Below are positions 27,675-36,424 of a stretch of 64,000 nt of DNA, piece after piece. The stretch lies in contig WJMJ01000059.1 in assembly GCA_014728035.1 (NCBI GenBank), forward strand, positions 186,001-250,000, given 5' to 3'. The position numbers and the translations under genes are program-made. The notes beneath the pieces are model-generated. The model saw only the letters and a list, made by a program, of their open reading frames with translations, was not told where the DNA came from and made no database searches. Each line of letters starts with the position of its first letter. The stretch's first letter is position 1. Source of the stretch: Promethearchaeota archaeon (lineage in GTDB: Archaea > Asgardarchaeota > Thorarchaeia > Thorarchaeales > Thorarchaeaceae).

Positions 27675-28771
27675 TGACTAAAGACCCAATGAAGATGATT
27701 GATGAATATCTGGAACGTGTGAAAATCTACCTCCCGCTCAATAGTGAAGAGTCACTCATTGAGATACGAACCCATTTGATAGAGGAGGCAGAACGGATTG
27801 GAGATGGGAAGATATCCCCTGGCTCAGTTATGATGGCTATTGAACGGTTTGGTGATCCGAAAACAGCTGCGACTGAATATGCTGGCACCAAGAAGAAGGT
27901 CCGATTTATTCCTGCTGAATATGTTCATCCCTTATTTCGAATTTTTGTTACTTTTATTGCAGTAGGAATTGCGTTTGTGGCGGGAGCTTTCATTACAGGA
28001 CTATATATCCCTGGCTTGGTTTTTTCCGAAATTATGATTTTCTTGATTCCGTTGATGATAATTGTCAATCTTATTTTTGCAATTGTAATAATTGCTGGAA
28101 TATCTAAGATTGATCAAGATAGACTGGCAACTGAAAAAACCATTGTCGAATCTGTTCTTGGAATTGGTTCTGAGGCGTTCAAACCAAAGAGCAAGCTAGA
28201 TTCAATAGGAGAGGTTATCATGAGCGTGATATTTTCGATTATTCTGTTACATCCTGCAATGATTGCTATTTACTCTCCTGTACTTATACCATTCATTATT
28301 CCCCTTGCTACCATGGCATTAGCTGGTGCTTTCAAAGGATTCCTTTTTGTTGTGGGTGGTGAAAATAATCTAACTCTTATCTTTGAGCTAATTTTGAGTG
28401 GAATATGGATCATATTTGCAATGATTATTGTAAATATTGGCTGGCCTTTCACAGGGGTCTATGTATTTTCAGACGGAGTTTGGCACCTCGTAGATTTGGC
28501 AACAATATTTTCAGAGAATGCAATTCCCTTCTGGCCATTTGATGGCATCTGGGCTTTCATTATCTTTGTGTCCGTAGTTGTTGCCACATGGCATGTTATT
28601 GTTTCAGCAACGAAGATATCCATGTATCTACAGGAAGGAAAAGGTATATGGTGGAAAGGCAAGTGGGGTGAACGAGACCCGATTTCCGCTACTAGTAAAC
28701 ACATCACTGAGGGAACACCTCTCGATTCTCTTAGATCCGATAGTGCTGATTGTGAAGACGAATCGAATTAG
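27674..28771 (+). CDS. Multi-TM membrane protein with N-terminal HAAS/DUF1700-like domain
   Basis: Overlaps padR stop; MIDEYLERVKIYLP...EIRTHLIEEAE...FGDPKTAATEY then TM helices. Confidence 0.75.
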   Translation: MTKDPMKMIDEYLERVKIYLPLNSEESLIEIRTHLIEEAERIGDGKISPGSVMMAIERFGDPKTAATEYAGTKKKVRFIPAEYVHPLFRIFVTFIAVGIAFVAGAFITGLYIPGLVFSEIMIFLIPLMIIVNLIFAIVIIAGISKIDQDRLATEKTIVESVLGIGSEAFKPKSKLDSIGEVIMSVIFSIILLHPAMIAIYSPVLIPFIIPLATMALAGAFKGFLFVVGGENNLTLIFELILSGIWIIFAMIIVNIGWPFTGVYVFSDGVWHLVDLATIFSENAIPFWPFDGIWAFIIFVSVVVATWHVIVSATKISMYLQEGKGIWWKGKWGERDPISATSKHITEGTPLDSLRSDSADCEDESN

Positions 28772-28847
28772 ACTGGTTGACATAACAGTTGGGAGGTTTT
28801 TTCCTCCCCTCCACTTTTTAGAATATTGAATAGTAATGAGATAACGA

Positions 28848-28954
28848 TGGTGCCGAGGGCCGGAGATTCAGACCCAGTGGAAGTCACCAAGTCATTTGAA
28901 CCAGCGACAACACGGTCTTCAGCCGTGCGATCTCCCTGGCTGATCTACCTCGGC
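28848..28954 (-). tRNA. tRNA-Phe(GAA) with 30-nt T-loop intron (28865-28894)
   Basis: GCCGAGG...CCTCGGC A CCA; anticodon arm CACGG-CTGAAGA-CCGTG; T stem GCTGG/CCGGC interrupted by intron. Confidence 0.95.
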
Positions 28955-29040
28955 AAGAAATAATCCCCATGACCAGGGCTCACGGGGAATTTCTGTAATT
29001 TGATGTGGTCAAGTTTTCTGATATAAATATAGCGGACTAT

Positions 29041-29535
29041 CTATTTGGAAAGTTCCTCTACTGCTTTTTTGACCTTATCAAATGGTGGTAGTTTTCCTGG
29101 ATTATCACTAACCCATGCATATTTTATTACTTCGTCCTGTCCAATAACAAAGACCGAGCGTTTTGCTACTTCCTTCATTCCAGCTAAGTCTGGAAGTACG
29201 ATGTCATAATCGTGAATTGTTTTCTTTTCCCAATCTGATAGAAGTGGAAATTGTAGATTATTCTTCTTCTTGAACTCGGCATGACTGAAGATTCCATCAA
29301 CAGAGATTCCAAATACATTTGCTCCAAGTTTGTTATATGTTGCAATGGCATCTCTAAAAGTGCACAATTCTTCTTGGCATGTTGAAGAGAAATCCGCAGG
29401 ATAGAATACTAATACGACTGGTCCTTTTTCCAGCTCTTTACTAAGAGTAATTGATTTTCCAGGTGCTTCAAGCAACGTGAAGTCGGGTGCTTTACTTCCT
29501 GTTTGTAGTCCTCCAGACATAGTGATATACCTCAC
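29041..29535 (-). CDS. Peroxiredoxin (AhpC/Bcp family)
   Basis: KAPDFTLLEAPGKSITLS, VLVFYPADFSSTCQEELCTF. Confidence 0.92.
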   Translation of the reverse strand: MRYITMSGGLQTGSKAPDFTLLEAPGKSITLSKELEKGPVVLVFYPADFSSTCQEELCTFRDAIATYNKLGANVFGISVDGIFSHAEFKKKNNLQFPLLSDWEKKTIHDYDIVLPDLAGMKEVAKRSVFVIGQDEVIKYAWVSDNPGKLPPFDKVKKAVEELSK

Positions 29536-29598
29536 TATAGTTAAGAGATTAACCCTCTTAAGATTTCAGGTGAGTAACACGAATTGATCTTACCATGT

Positions 29599-30129
29599 TC
29601 ATTTGATCTTAACGTTCATATAGCTTGCAATAACTGCACAAGCGATTGCAGATATGTTGACAGCCAGTGGGTACTGGAATATGGGGTCAAGAAATGAGAG
29701 GGTTGCTAGCCATGAAGGCAAATTGGATGCAGCTGAGATACCAAATGGTACGAAATAGAACATAAGAAACACACTGGTAAGAAGAGCCACTCCAACAAAT
29801 GCTGGCATGTCCGAAAATGATCTGGCAAATTCAGAAAGCTTGGTAAGCCAATCGGCTTGGGATCTTTGACGCCTTCTAACTTTTCGTTTTGACACAATAT
29901 GAGCCCATCGGTACATAGCCTCTGCCATGAGCACATAGGAACCAGCTAAGACTACCATTGCTCCCAAAGCCACAATAAGTTGTAGCTCTGCACTGAGCAC
30001 TTGGATATATGCCTGTGCGTGCCAAAGAATGGGTATCTGCACGAATCCTGCAATACCAAGAAACATTATCATTAGACCGGGCTTGCTGCCACGTTTCCAC
30101 CAAACTGCTAGGCTCATTTTTGTTAACAA
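29599..30129 (-). CDS. Hypothetical membrane protein
   Basis: 176 aa, several hydrophobic segments. Confidence 0.65.
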   Translation of the reverse strand: MLTKMSLAVWWKRGSKPGLMIMFLGIAGFVQIPILWHAQAYIQVLSAELQLIVALGAMVVLAGSYVLMAEAMYRWAHIVSKRKVRRRQRSQADWLTKLSEFARSFSDMPAFVGVALLTSVFLMFYFVPFGISAASNLPSWLATLSFLDPIFQYPLAVNISAIACAVIASYMNVKIK

Positions 30130-30244
30130 CCTGTTCGTGTGTTATCGAGGTCAGAAAAAGGTTCCCACTTTAAGCTTTTGGAACGATTGAATCAGTACTA
30201 TCTTTGACAAAATTATGTTCTAATGAATAACATACATGTCAGTT

Positions 30245-30805
30245 CTATTTTGTGGCAATAATTGAAAAATAGTGATACCTATCGTCTAATTTGATGATAT
30301 CAAACCCCGTTCTTGTGATCATTGAACTGATACTATCTATGGTCTGATTCTGTCTACCTCTTACTAGATATCTCATTATTGAGATGGTGTGGTCAGGAAA
30401 CTTGTATTTCACCCGGAAATGAAATTTTGGTTCTTGACAGTCTATTTTTGCAGAGAGTACAGAGACTCTTCCGCTATCTTTGAGCACTCTATGAATCTCC
30501 TCAAATACACGCACCTTAGCGTCTGTATTTGCAATATATCCTAACGAAAACCAAAGACAAGCTTTTGTAAACTGTGCATTTTGTATGCCTAGTTGTATTG
30601 CATTTCCGAGTATCCAATCTGCTCCTGATTGGTATATCTGAGCCTCTCTAATCTTACTTATACTGATATCTACTGCACAGACTTTAGCTTGAGTTATTCT
30701 GGAAACTAAAGCTTCACTACCTGCACCAATATCAATAACAATCTCGTCATTGTGTATTTCAGGTAATGTGATTTCTTGTGTTGGGACCTCATGGGTGGAT
30801 TTCAT
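30245..30805 (-). CDS. SAM-dependent methyltransferase
   Basis: VIDIGAGSEALVSRI, VCAVDIS, FEEIHRVLKDSGRVSVLSAK. Confidence 0.8.
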   Translation of the reverse strand: MKSTHEVPTQEITLPEIHNDEIVIDIGAGSEALVSRITQAKVCAVDISISKIREAQIYQSGADWILGNAIQLGIQNAQFTKACLWFSLGYIANTDAKVRVFEEIHRVLKDSGRVSVLSAKIDCQEPKFHFRVKYKFPDHTISIMRYLVRGRQNQTIDSISSMITRTGFDIIKLDDRYHYFSIIATK

Positions 30806-30934
30806 AGTTTCAAAATCACTTTGCTTGATAGAAGAAATCTGTTGAAAAATTTAACGTGATAGCTGTCATGGAAAAGGATAATTTTGAGTGTTTATCGTCG
30901 TTTGTGATGTAGGTCCTGTTGTGAAGGTGAATTC

Positions 30935-31495
30935 ATGGAAAAAGCTTGGATTTTCAGAAAGGCATCATTGGACGATGCATCTTTCATCGCAAAGATTAAT
31001 GCAATGCACGTAGGAAATAAAGGTCCTGGTGGGTTTCTCATTATTGCTTTGGATGAATCGGAGATTCGTCATCTTATTGAAAGCGCCGATATTGATTTTT
31101 ATGCTGCAAAAAGATCAAACGGTGAATTGCTTGGATATGCAGAAATCACTTCACAATTCGACAGGACACTTCTGAATAACATGACTTGGGTAAATGGTAT
31201 ATTTGAACAATCGATAAAGCAAATACTTTCTGGTGACTTTATCTATATCAAACAACTGGCAATTCATCCTTCTTATCAACGTCAAGGTGTAGCTACATTT
31301 CTATACAAGAATCTGGAAGCCGCGATCAAGAAGGACATTATTGTCTTTGCAGCACATCGTCCATTTCATAATGAACCCTCTATTGCCTTTCACAAGAAGA
31401 TGGGCTTCACTATGGTTGCAAAATTACATAGGTCCGATTTTGGTGGACACTCGGAATATGAGAGTTTCTTTTTCATGAAGAAGCTGTCTAATTAG
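30935..31495 (+). CDS. GNAT acetyltransferase
   Basis: IKQLAIHPSYQRQGVATFLYKNLEA, FHKKMGF. Confidence 0.88.
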   Translation: MEKAWIFRKASLDDASFIAKINAMHVGNKGPGGFLIIALDESEIRHLIESADIDFYAAKRSNGELLGYAEITSQFDRTLLNNMTWVNGIFEQSIKQILSGDFIYIKQLAIHPSYQRQGVATFLYKNLEAAIKKDIIVFAAHRPFHNEPSIAFHKKMGFTMVAKLHRSDFGGHSEYESFFFMKKLSN

Positions 31496-32921
31496 ACCTG
31501 AGTTTACTAGAGATAGCTGTAGATGCTCGAATGACACCGAATACTATAATTGCTATCATTAGTGATGCAATAAACAAAATGGATCCCCAATCTAGATGCG
31601 TGGAGGTTGGATCGTAGAAAAACAACGCAATAACTTCAGCTGCGAGACTTATGATGAATACGATTTGGAGGTTCTTCAACAATGTATTTTCTTTCTCATG
31701 TTGCAGTGTTTCAAGCATCTCACGCTCCCGCGCGACCGTTTCTTTCATTTGTACAAGGAATGAATTCATAGCTTCTCGATACTCGTTTCCGTGCAATCTC
31801 TCAATCATAATCCTGAATAAAGTTAATTTGAGAATTGATGTAAACATAAGGCGTGGCACTCTTGTTATCATAAGGTCATCACCAATCTCAAGAGATATTC
31901 TATTCAATTCGATTTCTAATGCTCTAACTTTATCTGCAATCTCATTGAGGTCTGGCTCTTCTTGAGCTCTCATCTCCTCGACTTTCTTTTGTAGTTCCTT
32001 CATTTTATCAACGATTGATGTTACATGAACTAATGCTAAAAATCGTTGAACATTTCCCATTTCGGTTGCAAATATAACATCAACAAGTTTGTTTTTCATA
32101 GAATCGGTATCGGTTAACTCCTTATTTGGCACAATCACATTTCCAGCATTTGTTATATACACTGCTGAATTTTCATATGGACTGAGATTTTGAATTTCTC
32201 TCTCAAAGAACTCTGTTCGCATTGCATACCAATCATCTGCACGCTGCGTAAGGCCCAGGGCGTGTTTGAAGTATTTCCCACCAACTTCGAAATCTTTCTG
32301 CCATTGATCATCTTGATAGCTTTTTTCGTCTGTAACCTCAGTTCCCTTGATTATCCATGTATGATGCCAAGGACACACATCTGTTTCAATTTTTATTGCA
32401 TCTTTTTTGCTTGTATCCAGGTTTGTCTTGCAGTATATCTCAACAATCTGTTTAATTTCATTCAACTTAGTTTCAAAATAATCCCAAAGTGTCATATTTT
32501 GGTTAAGTAGTAAAATTTCAGTTGGAACAGAGTTTACAACATATTCCTGAATAGTATACATTGATGCAAAATCAAATTTACAATCAAATAAAACACAACC
32601 ACCGTAATGAAGATGTGTTTCAACAATTATAGAACCTCTTATTCCCTTGTGCGTTTCAAATTGGTCTTCGACTAGTCTAAATGTGAGTGGCAGATATCTG
32701 TCTGAAGACTTTGCAAGCCATCCCAGTTCATGCGACTGTCCTTCTTCATCAAAATATCTGTATTTTTTTGTATTTTTAGAAGGCACTTCTAGAAGTCCAT
32801 TTTTTTGAAATAGATCAAGTAGTTCTGGACTGTGAAAGTCATCAACATCATAACCAATGTGAAATAATTGCCAAAAAACCAATCTTGTTTTAATCTTTAG
32901 AGATTTTTCAGGTACTGACAT
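31488..32921 (-). CDS. Hypothetical protein with coiled coil and two C-terminal TM helices
   Basis: 477 aa; coiled coil KMKELQKKVEEMRAQ...; C-terminal hydrophobic pair. Confidence 0.7.
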   Translation of the reverse strand: MSVPEKSLKIKTRLVFWQLFHIGYDVDDFHSPELLDLFQKNGLLEVPSKNTKKYRYFDEEGQSHELGWLAKSSDRYLPLTFRLVEDQFETHKGIRGSIIVETHLHYGGCVLFDCKFDFASMYTIQEYVVNSVPTEILLLNQNMTLWDYFETKLNEIKQIVEIYCKTNLDTSKKDAIKIETDVCPWHHTWIIKGTEVTDEKSYQDDQWQKDFEVGGKYFKHALGLTQRADDWYAMRTEFFEREIQNLSPYENSAVYITNAGNVIVPNKELTDTDSMKNKLVDVIFATEMGNVQRFLALVHVTSIVDKMKELQKKVEEMRAQEEPDLNEIADKVRALEIELNRISLEIGDDLMITRVPRLMFTSILKLTLFRIMIERLHGNEYREAMNSFLVQMKETVAREREMLETLQHEKENTLLKNLQIVFIISLAAEVIALFFYDPTSTHLDWGSILFIASLMIAIIVFGVIRASTAISSKLRSN

Positions 32922-33048
32922 TTCCCAAGCTCCAGATAGTCAATCTTTTGAAAAATTGAGATATAACTATTCCACTTCTAATTTCCTATAATCTAAAAAA
33001 CTGAAGTGATATTGCAGGCAAAGATAGTAAATGCAAGCAGTTGATATT

Positions 33049-33942
33049 TCATGTTCGTATTAGCTTGAATTTGCAGCTCTTATCTCCAGTTGCTCTACAT
33101 GATATTTCTTTGACAGAAATACTGGGGTTGTCTAAGGCTCCTTCGATAAAACCACTGAAGAAGTGGCACATTGGGTTTTCTGCACTTCGATTTCGACATA
33201 TTGGGCAAAGAGTCACATCAAATACTTCTTCTTTTTTGTCATACTTGACTATGGAAATCTCACTAAGAAGATCATATACATCTCGCTGGTCAATTACTAT
33301 TTCGCCTTTGAATGTCTGTTTTGCTATTATGTGTCCTGAATACCTTCCTAGTGTTTTGATTATTGCAATTTGTTGGTTATCGTTTTCTTTGAAATGTTTG
33401 TCTATTTGCCTGACTAATTTTATGGTTTCATCCGGATATCCCTTGATTAGGTCTAGACCAAGATTGAGAATCTCATATAACTGTGACAGATGGACGAATG
33501 ATGGTATGAATTCTAATAGTTCTGGATACTGTTTGTTGAGCGTATTGAGCTGTGTGTAGATGTCCCTGATGTTTTTTTCAAAAGGCACAAATCGGTCTCT
33601 GTGAACAAAAAATTCTTCCTCGCTGAAAAACTGTTCATAGGATTCTATAAATTCATGCTCTATTTGTTTTATTAGTAATTTCGCAAAGGTCTCATCATCA
33701 TCCTTTGTGGTATGTATTATGAACAAAATCGGACCATTCGAGCTGTATACCAAAGAACCCTCCTCGACTGATACGGCACGAAGCTCTTTGTGTCCTAACT
33801 CTTTGATTAAAGTATTTATTGCACTTGAAACTCCCCCAAAGAGTTCAAGAAATTCTTCCAGCTCATCTTCTCTTTTTGCATCTATACTTACTCGTAATAA
33901 TGGTACTCCATCTCGATGAACAACAAAAATCGTCTTAATCAT
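33049..33942 (-). CDS. Longin-like + V4R-like fusion protein
   Basis: N-term IFVVHRDGVPLLRVSI...SNGPILFIIHTTKDD..., C-term DVTLCPICRNRSAENPMCHFFSGFIEGAL...VKEISCRATGDKSCKFKL. Confidence 0.65.
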   Translation of the reverse strand: MIKTIFVVHRDGVPLLRVSIDAKREDELEEFLELFGGVSSAINTLIKELGHKELRAVSVEEGSLVYSSNGPILFIIHTTKDDDETFAKLLIKQIEHEFIESYEQFFSEEEFFVHRDRFVPFEKNIRDIYTQLNTLNKQYPELLEFIPSFVHLSQLYEILNLGLDLIKGYPDETIKLVRQIDKHFKENDNQQIAIIKTLGRYSGHIIAKQTFKGEIVIDQRDVYDLLSEISIVKYDKKEEVFDVTLCPICRNRSAENPMCHFFSGFIEGALDNPSISVKEISCRATGDKSCKFKLIRT

Positions 33943-34340
33943 GTTTCCTCAGCTGTTTCTTGTTCTGTTCCCATTAGTCTTTTTGAAAACGCATAAAATT
34001 GTCTAAATGCGAATATCAACATGAAGATTCCAATCAATAATAGGGATAGGCGTGTTGGCTTCCATATGAAATCATAGAACGCTTTTGGTGTAAACCAAAA
34101 CCACTCGTCAAAGGCATCCATTGAAGTGCTAACTATCCCAAAAATACTGAATCCAATTAGTGGCAAGAATGTGATATTACGGTCTATCATTGGATATCTC
34201 CGTCTAGCTTGAAGGATAACTAACAATACAACTACAAATGCAATGACTGCACCTAAGTCCAGAAATGCTTTGGTGATACTCAATATGTCATCCGGTGGAT
34301 GAAATTCAATCAATATATCCTGCATTCTTATAGCCCCCAT
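33939..34340 (-). CDS. Small ~3-TM membrane protein (tandem paralog A)
   Basis: Overlaps the longin-V4R start and the upstream ORF end. Confidence 0.65.
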   Translation of the reverse strand: MGAIRMQDILIEFHPPDDILSITKAFLDLGAVIAFVVVLLVILQARRRYPMIDRNITFLPLIGFSIFGIVSTSMDAFDEWFWFTPKAFYDFIWKPTRLSLLLIGIFMLIFAFRQFYAFSKRLMGTEQETAEET

Positions 34341-34669
34341 TGTTCTGCACCGTATTCTGTAATCATATAGATTCCAATAGCAAATAGAATCAATCCGATT
34401 ACGAACGTACTGCCATCTAAGATGTTCAAAATATCCACAATAATATCATCAAATTGAAGGGTGTCAAAGACATCAAAGACCGAATGCAGCAGTATGAATA
34501 TCAGTCCTATAATGATGATAGCCCATCCTCTTGATGTGAGAGTTGGATAGCGCAAATAGACCAAGATAGCTATTACTATGGCTATTGCAACTCCAATTGC
34601 AATCAATGACTCAACACCAAATAAGAACAGATCGTCTGGTGACAATAATTCAGCTTGGATGGTAACCAC
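34328..34669 (-). CDS. Small ~3-TM membrane protein (tandem paralog B)
   Basis: Same helix spacing and P-x4-R...FD motifs as 33939-34340. Confidence 0.65.
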   Translation of the reverse strand: MVTIQAELLSPDDLFLFGVESLIAIGVAIAIVIAILVYLRYPTLTSRGWAIIIIGLIFILLHSVFDVFDTLQFDDIIVDILNILDGSTFVIGLILFAIGIYMITEYGAEQWGL

Positions 34670-34806
34670 CTGATTTCCTGAATGAAATCTAGGAGTTAAA
34701 TCTTCCTAAGTATTCAGTGCTAGTCGATTCACCATTTTCTAAGATATTACAAATACTCATCTGGTCTGAATTTTTAAAACAAGACCTGATGAATACTTGT
34801 CCTATA

Positions 34807-35742
34807 CTATACTATGATTGATTCTTCTGGGACTCTTGGAAACAATGTGGTTTCTCGGATGTGTTTTCTTTTTGTCAAGAATCGAATTAGACGTTCAATT
34901 CCAAGACCTCCTCCTGAGCTAGGACAAAGCTGTTTTGCTCTTGCCAATTCTAAATATGGTGTGAAGTCTTTAGGGTCTTGTCCTCTCTCAAGTATTTTTC
35001 TCACCAGTACCGAGTATTCATAATCTCTCTCGCCACCGGAGAGAGCTTCACCATATCCATTGGGATAACACAAATCGTAGTTTATGTATGTCCCTTTATC
35101 CTCTGGGTCTTCTCGGTCATAGAATTCTCTATCAAAATCTGTTATCCAGAATAGATCTTTCTCTAGCTGTGATATCTTTGATTCAAAGTCAGCTCCATAC
35201 TTTTCAAGCAGTTTCTTACTTGAATACACTCTGAAAGGTGCCTGAGGCACAATGATATCGATTCCAAGTTTCAAACACTCCTCTTCGCAATATTCCTTGA
35301 CTCTTGAGAAAATATGAACCATTAATCCTTCAACTAATCTTCTGAAGTCTTCTTCAGGCATATCTCGTATCTCTATATCTAACTGGGAGAATTCGAGCAG
35401 GTGTCTATCGCTCTTCACTCCTTTTTCCAATCTGACGTTTGGTGAAATAATGTAGATGCCACGTACATCCAATCTGGCAATAGCAATCTGTTTATGGAGG
35501 ATCATACTCTTTGTAAGCTGCAACTTTTGTCCCAAGTAGTCTATAGACGCATCGTAGACCTCGTGGTTCAAAGGATCAGTGACTGGAGAAAGCATTACTG
35601 GCATCATTTGCACAATGCCTTCTCTATGTAAAAATTCATGAGCTGCAAGTAGTACTTGACTCTGGATTTTGTAGATTTCCCCTAAGGCTCTATCTGTTTG
35701 CATATCGGTCTGTCTTGTTGTGGAAGCTGTCTGAAAGGTCAT
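34807..35742 (-). CDS. Archaeal-type asparagine synthetase (AS-AR, AsnRS paralog lacking anticodon domain)
   Basis: Class II core: LEFSQLDIE, GGERDYEY, GGGLGIERLIRFL; no OB domain; preferred start MTFQTAS. Confidence 0.85.
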   Translation of the reverse strand: MTFQTASTTRQTDMQTDRALGEIYKIQSQVLLAAHEFLHREGIVQMMPVMLSPVTDPLNHEVYDASIDYLGQKLQLTKSMILHKQIAIARLDVRGIYIISPNVRLEKGVKSDRHLLEFSQLDIEIRDMPEEDFRRLVEGLMVHIFSRVKEYCEEECLKLGIDIIVPQAPFRVYSSKKLLEKYGADFESKISQLEKDLFWITDFDREFYDREDPEDKGTYINYDLCYPNGYGEALSGGERDYEYSVLVRKILERGQDPKDFTPYLELARAKQLCPSSGGGLGIERLIRFLTKRKHIRETTLFPRVPEESIIV

Positions 35743-35852
35743 TATACACCACTCTGGTTTTGGGATATATCCGACTAGAACCATTTGAAAACAAAAGATT
35801 TTGCTGTAAAATTTGGATTATTTTGCTAAAATGGTATTATTTTTAATGAATA

Positions 35853-36320
35853 GTGGAATATTTTTCCATTATGACGTTTCTCGATGAAAAAGACTTACAG
35901 ATTATAGCTCTTTTACAGGAAAATGCGCGGTATTCCACCAAAGAGATGTATCAGAAGTCTGGCATTCCTCAGACTACCATCTATAATCGGATTAAACGAT
36001 TACGCGAAAGGGGAGTTATCACACGGTTTACCATTGAACTTGATAGAAAGAAGATGGGAAGAGGACTTCTTGCCTATATTATGTGTACCGTATCTTATCG
36101 TACTTCTAAAGGCAAAAAGATTGACCAGTATCAGGTTGCTGAACTAATTCGCCAGTTTTCAGAGGTGGAAGAGGTTTCGATCGTCACTGGTGAGACCGAC
36201 CTCATCGTACGTGTTGCTCTGAAGGATGTTGAGGCACTCAATGAGTTTGTGATATCCAAATTGCGGGATATCGATGGAATTGAGAAGACCAAGACTAGTG
36301 TGGTATTGTCACTGCTATGA
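35853..36320 (+). CDS. Lrp/AsnC family regulator
   Basis: LDEKDLQIIALLQENARYSTKEM..., TTIYNRIKRLRERGVI, RAM-like C-terminus. Confidence 0.93.
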   Translation: MEYFSIMTFLDEKDLQIIALLQENARYSTKEMYQKSGIPQTTIYNRIKRLRERGVITRFTIELDRKKMGRGLLAYIMCTVSYRTSKGKKIDQYQVAELIRQFSEVEEVSIVTGETDLIVRVALKDVEALNEFVISKLRDIDGIEKTKTSVVLSLL

Positions 36321-36424
36321 GTCTTTTCGATTCGAATTCTATCTATCTTGTTTGGAGTAAAGAACCACTTTTGTATGTCTTTATTAGCATCACTTGCTAC
36401 AATGAGGTGTTAGCTAAATGTTGA

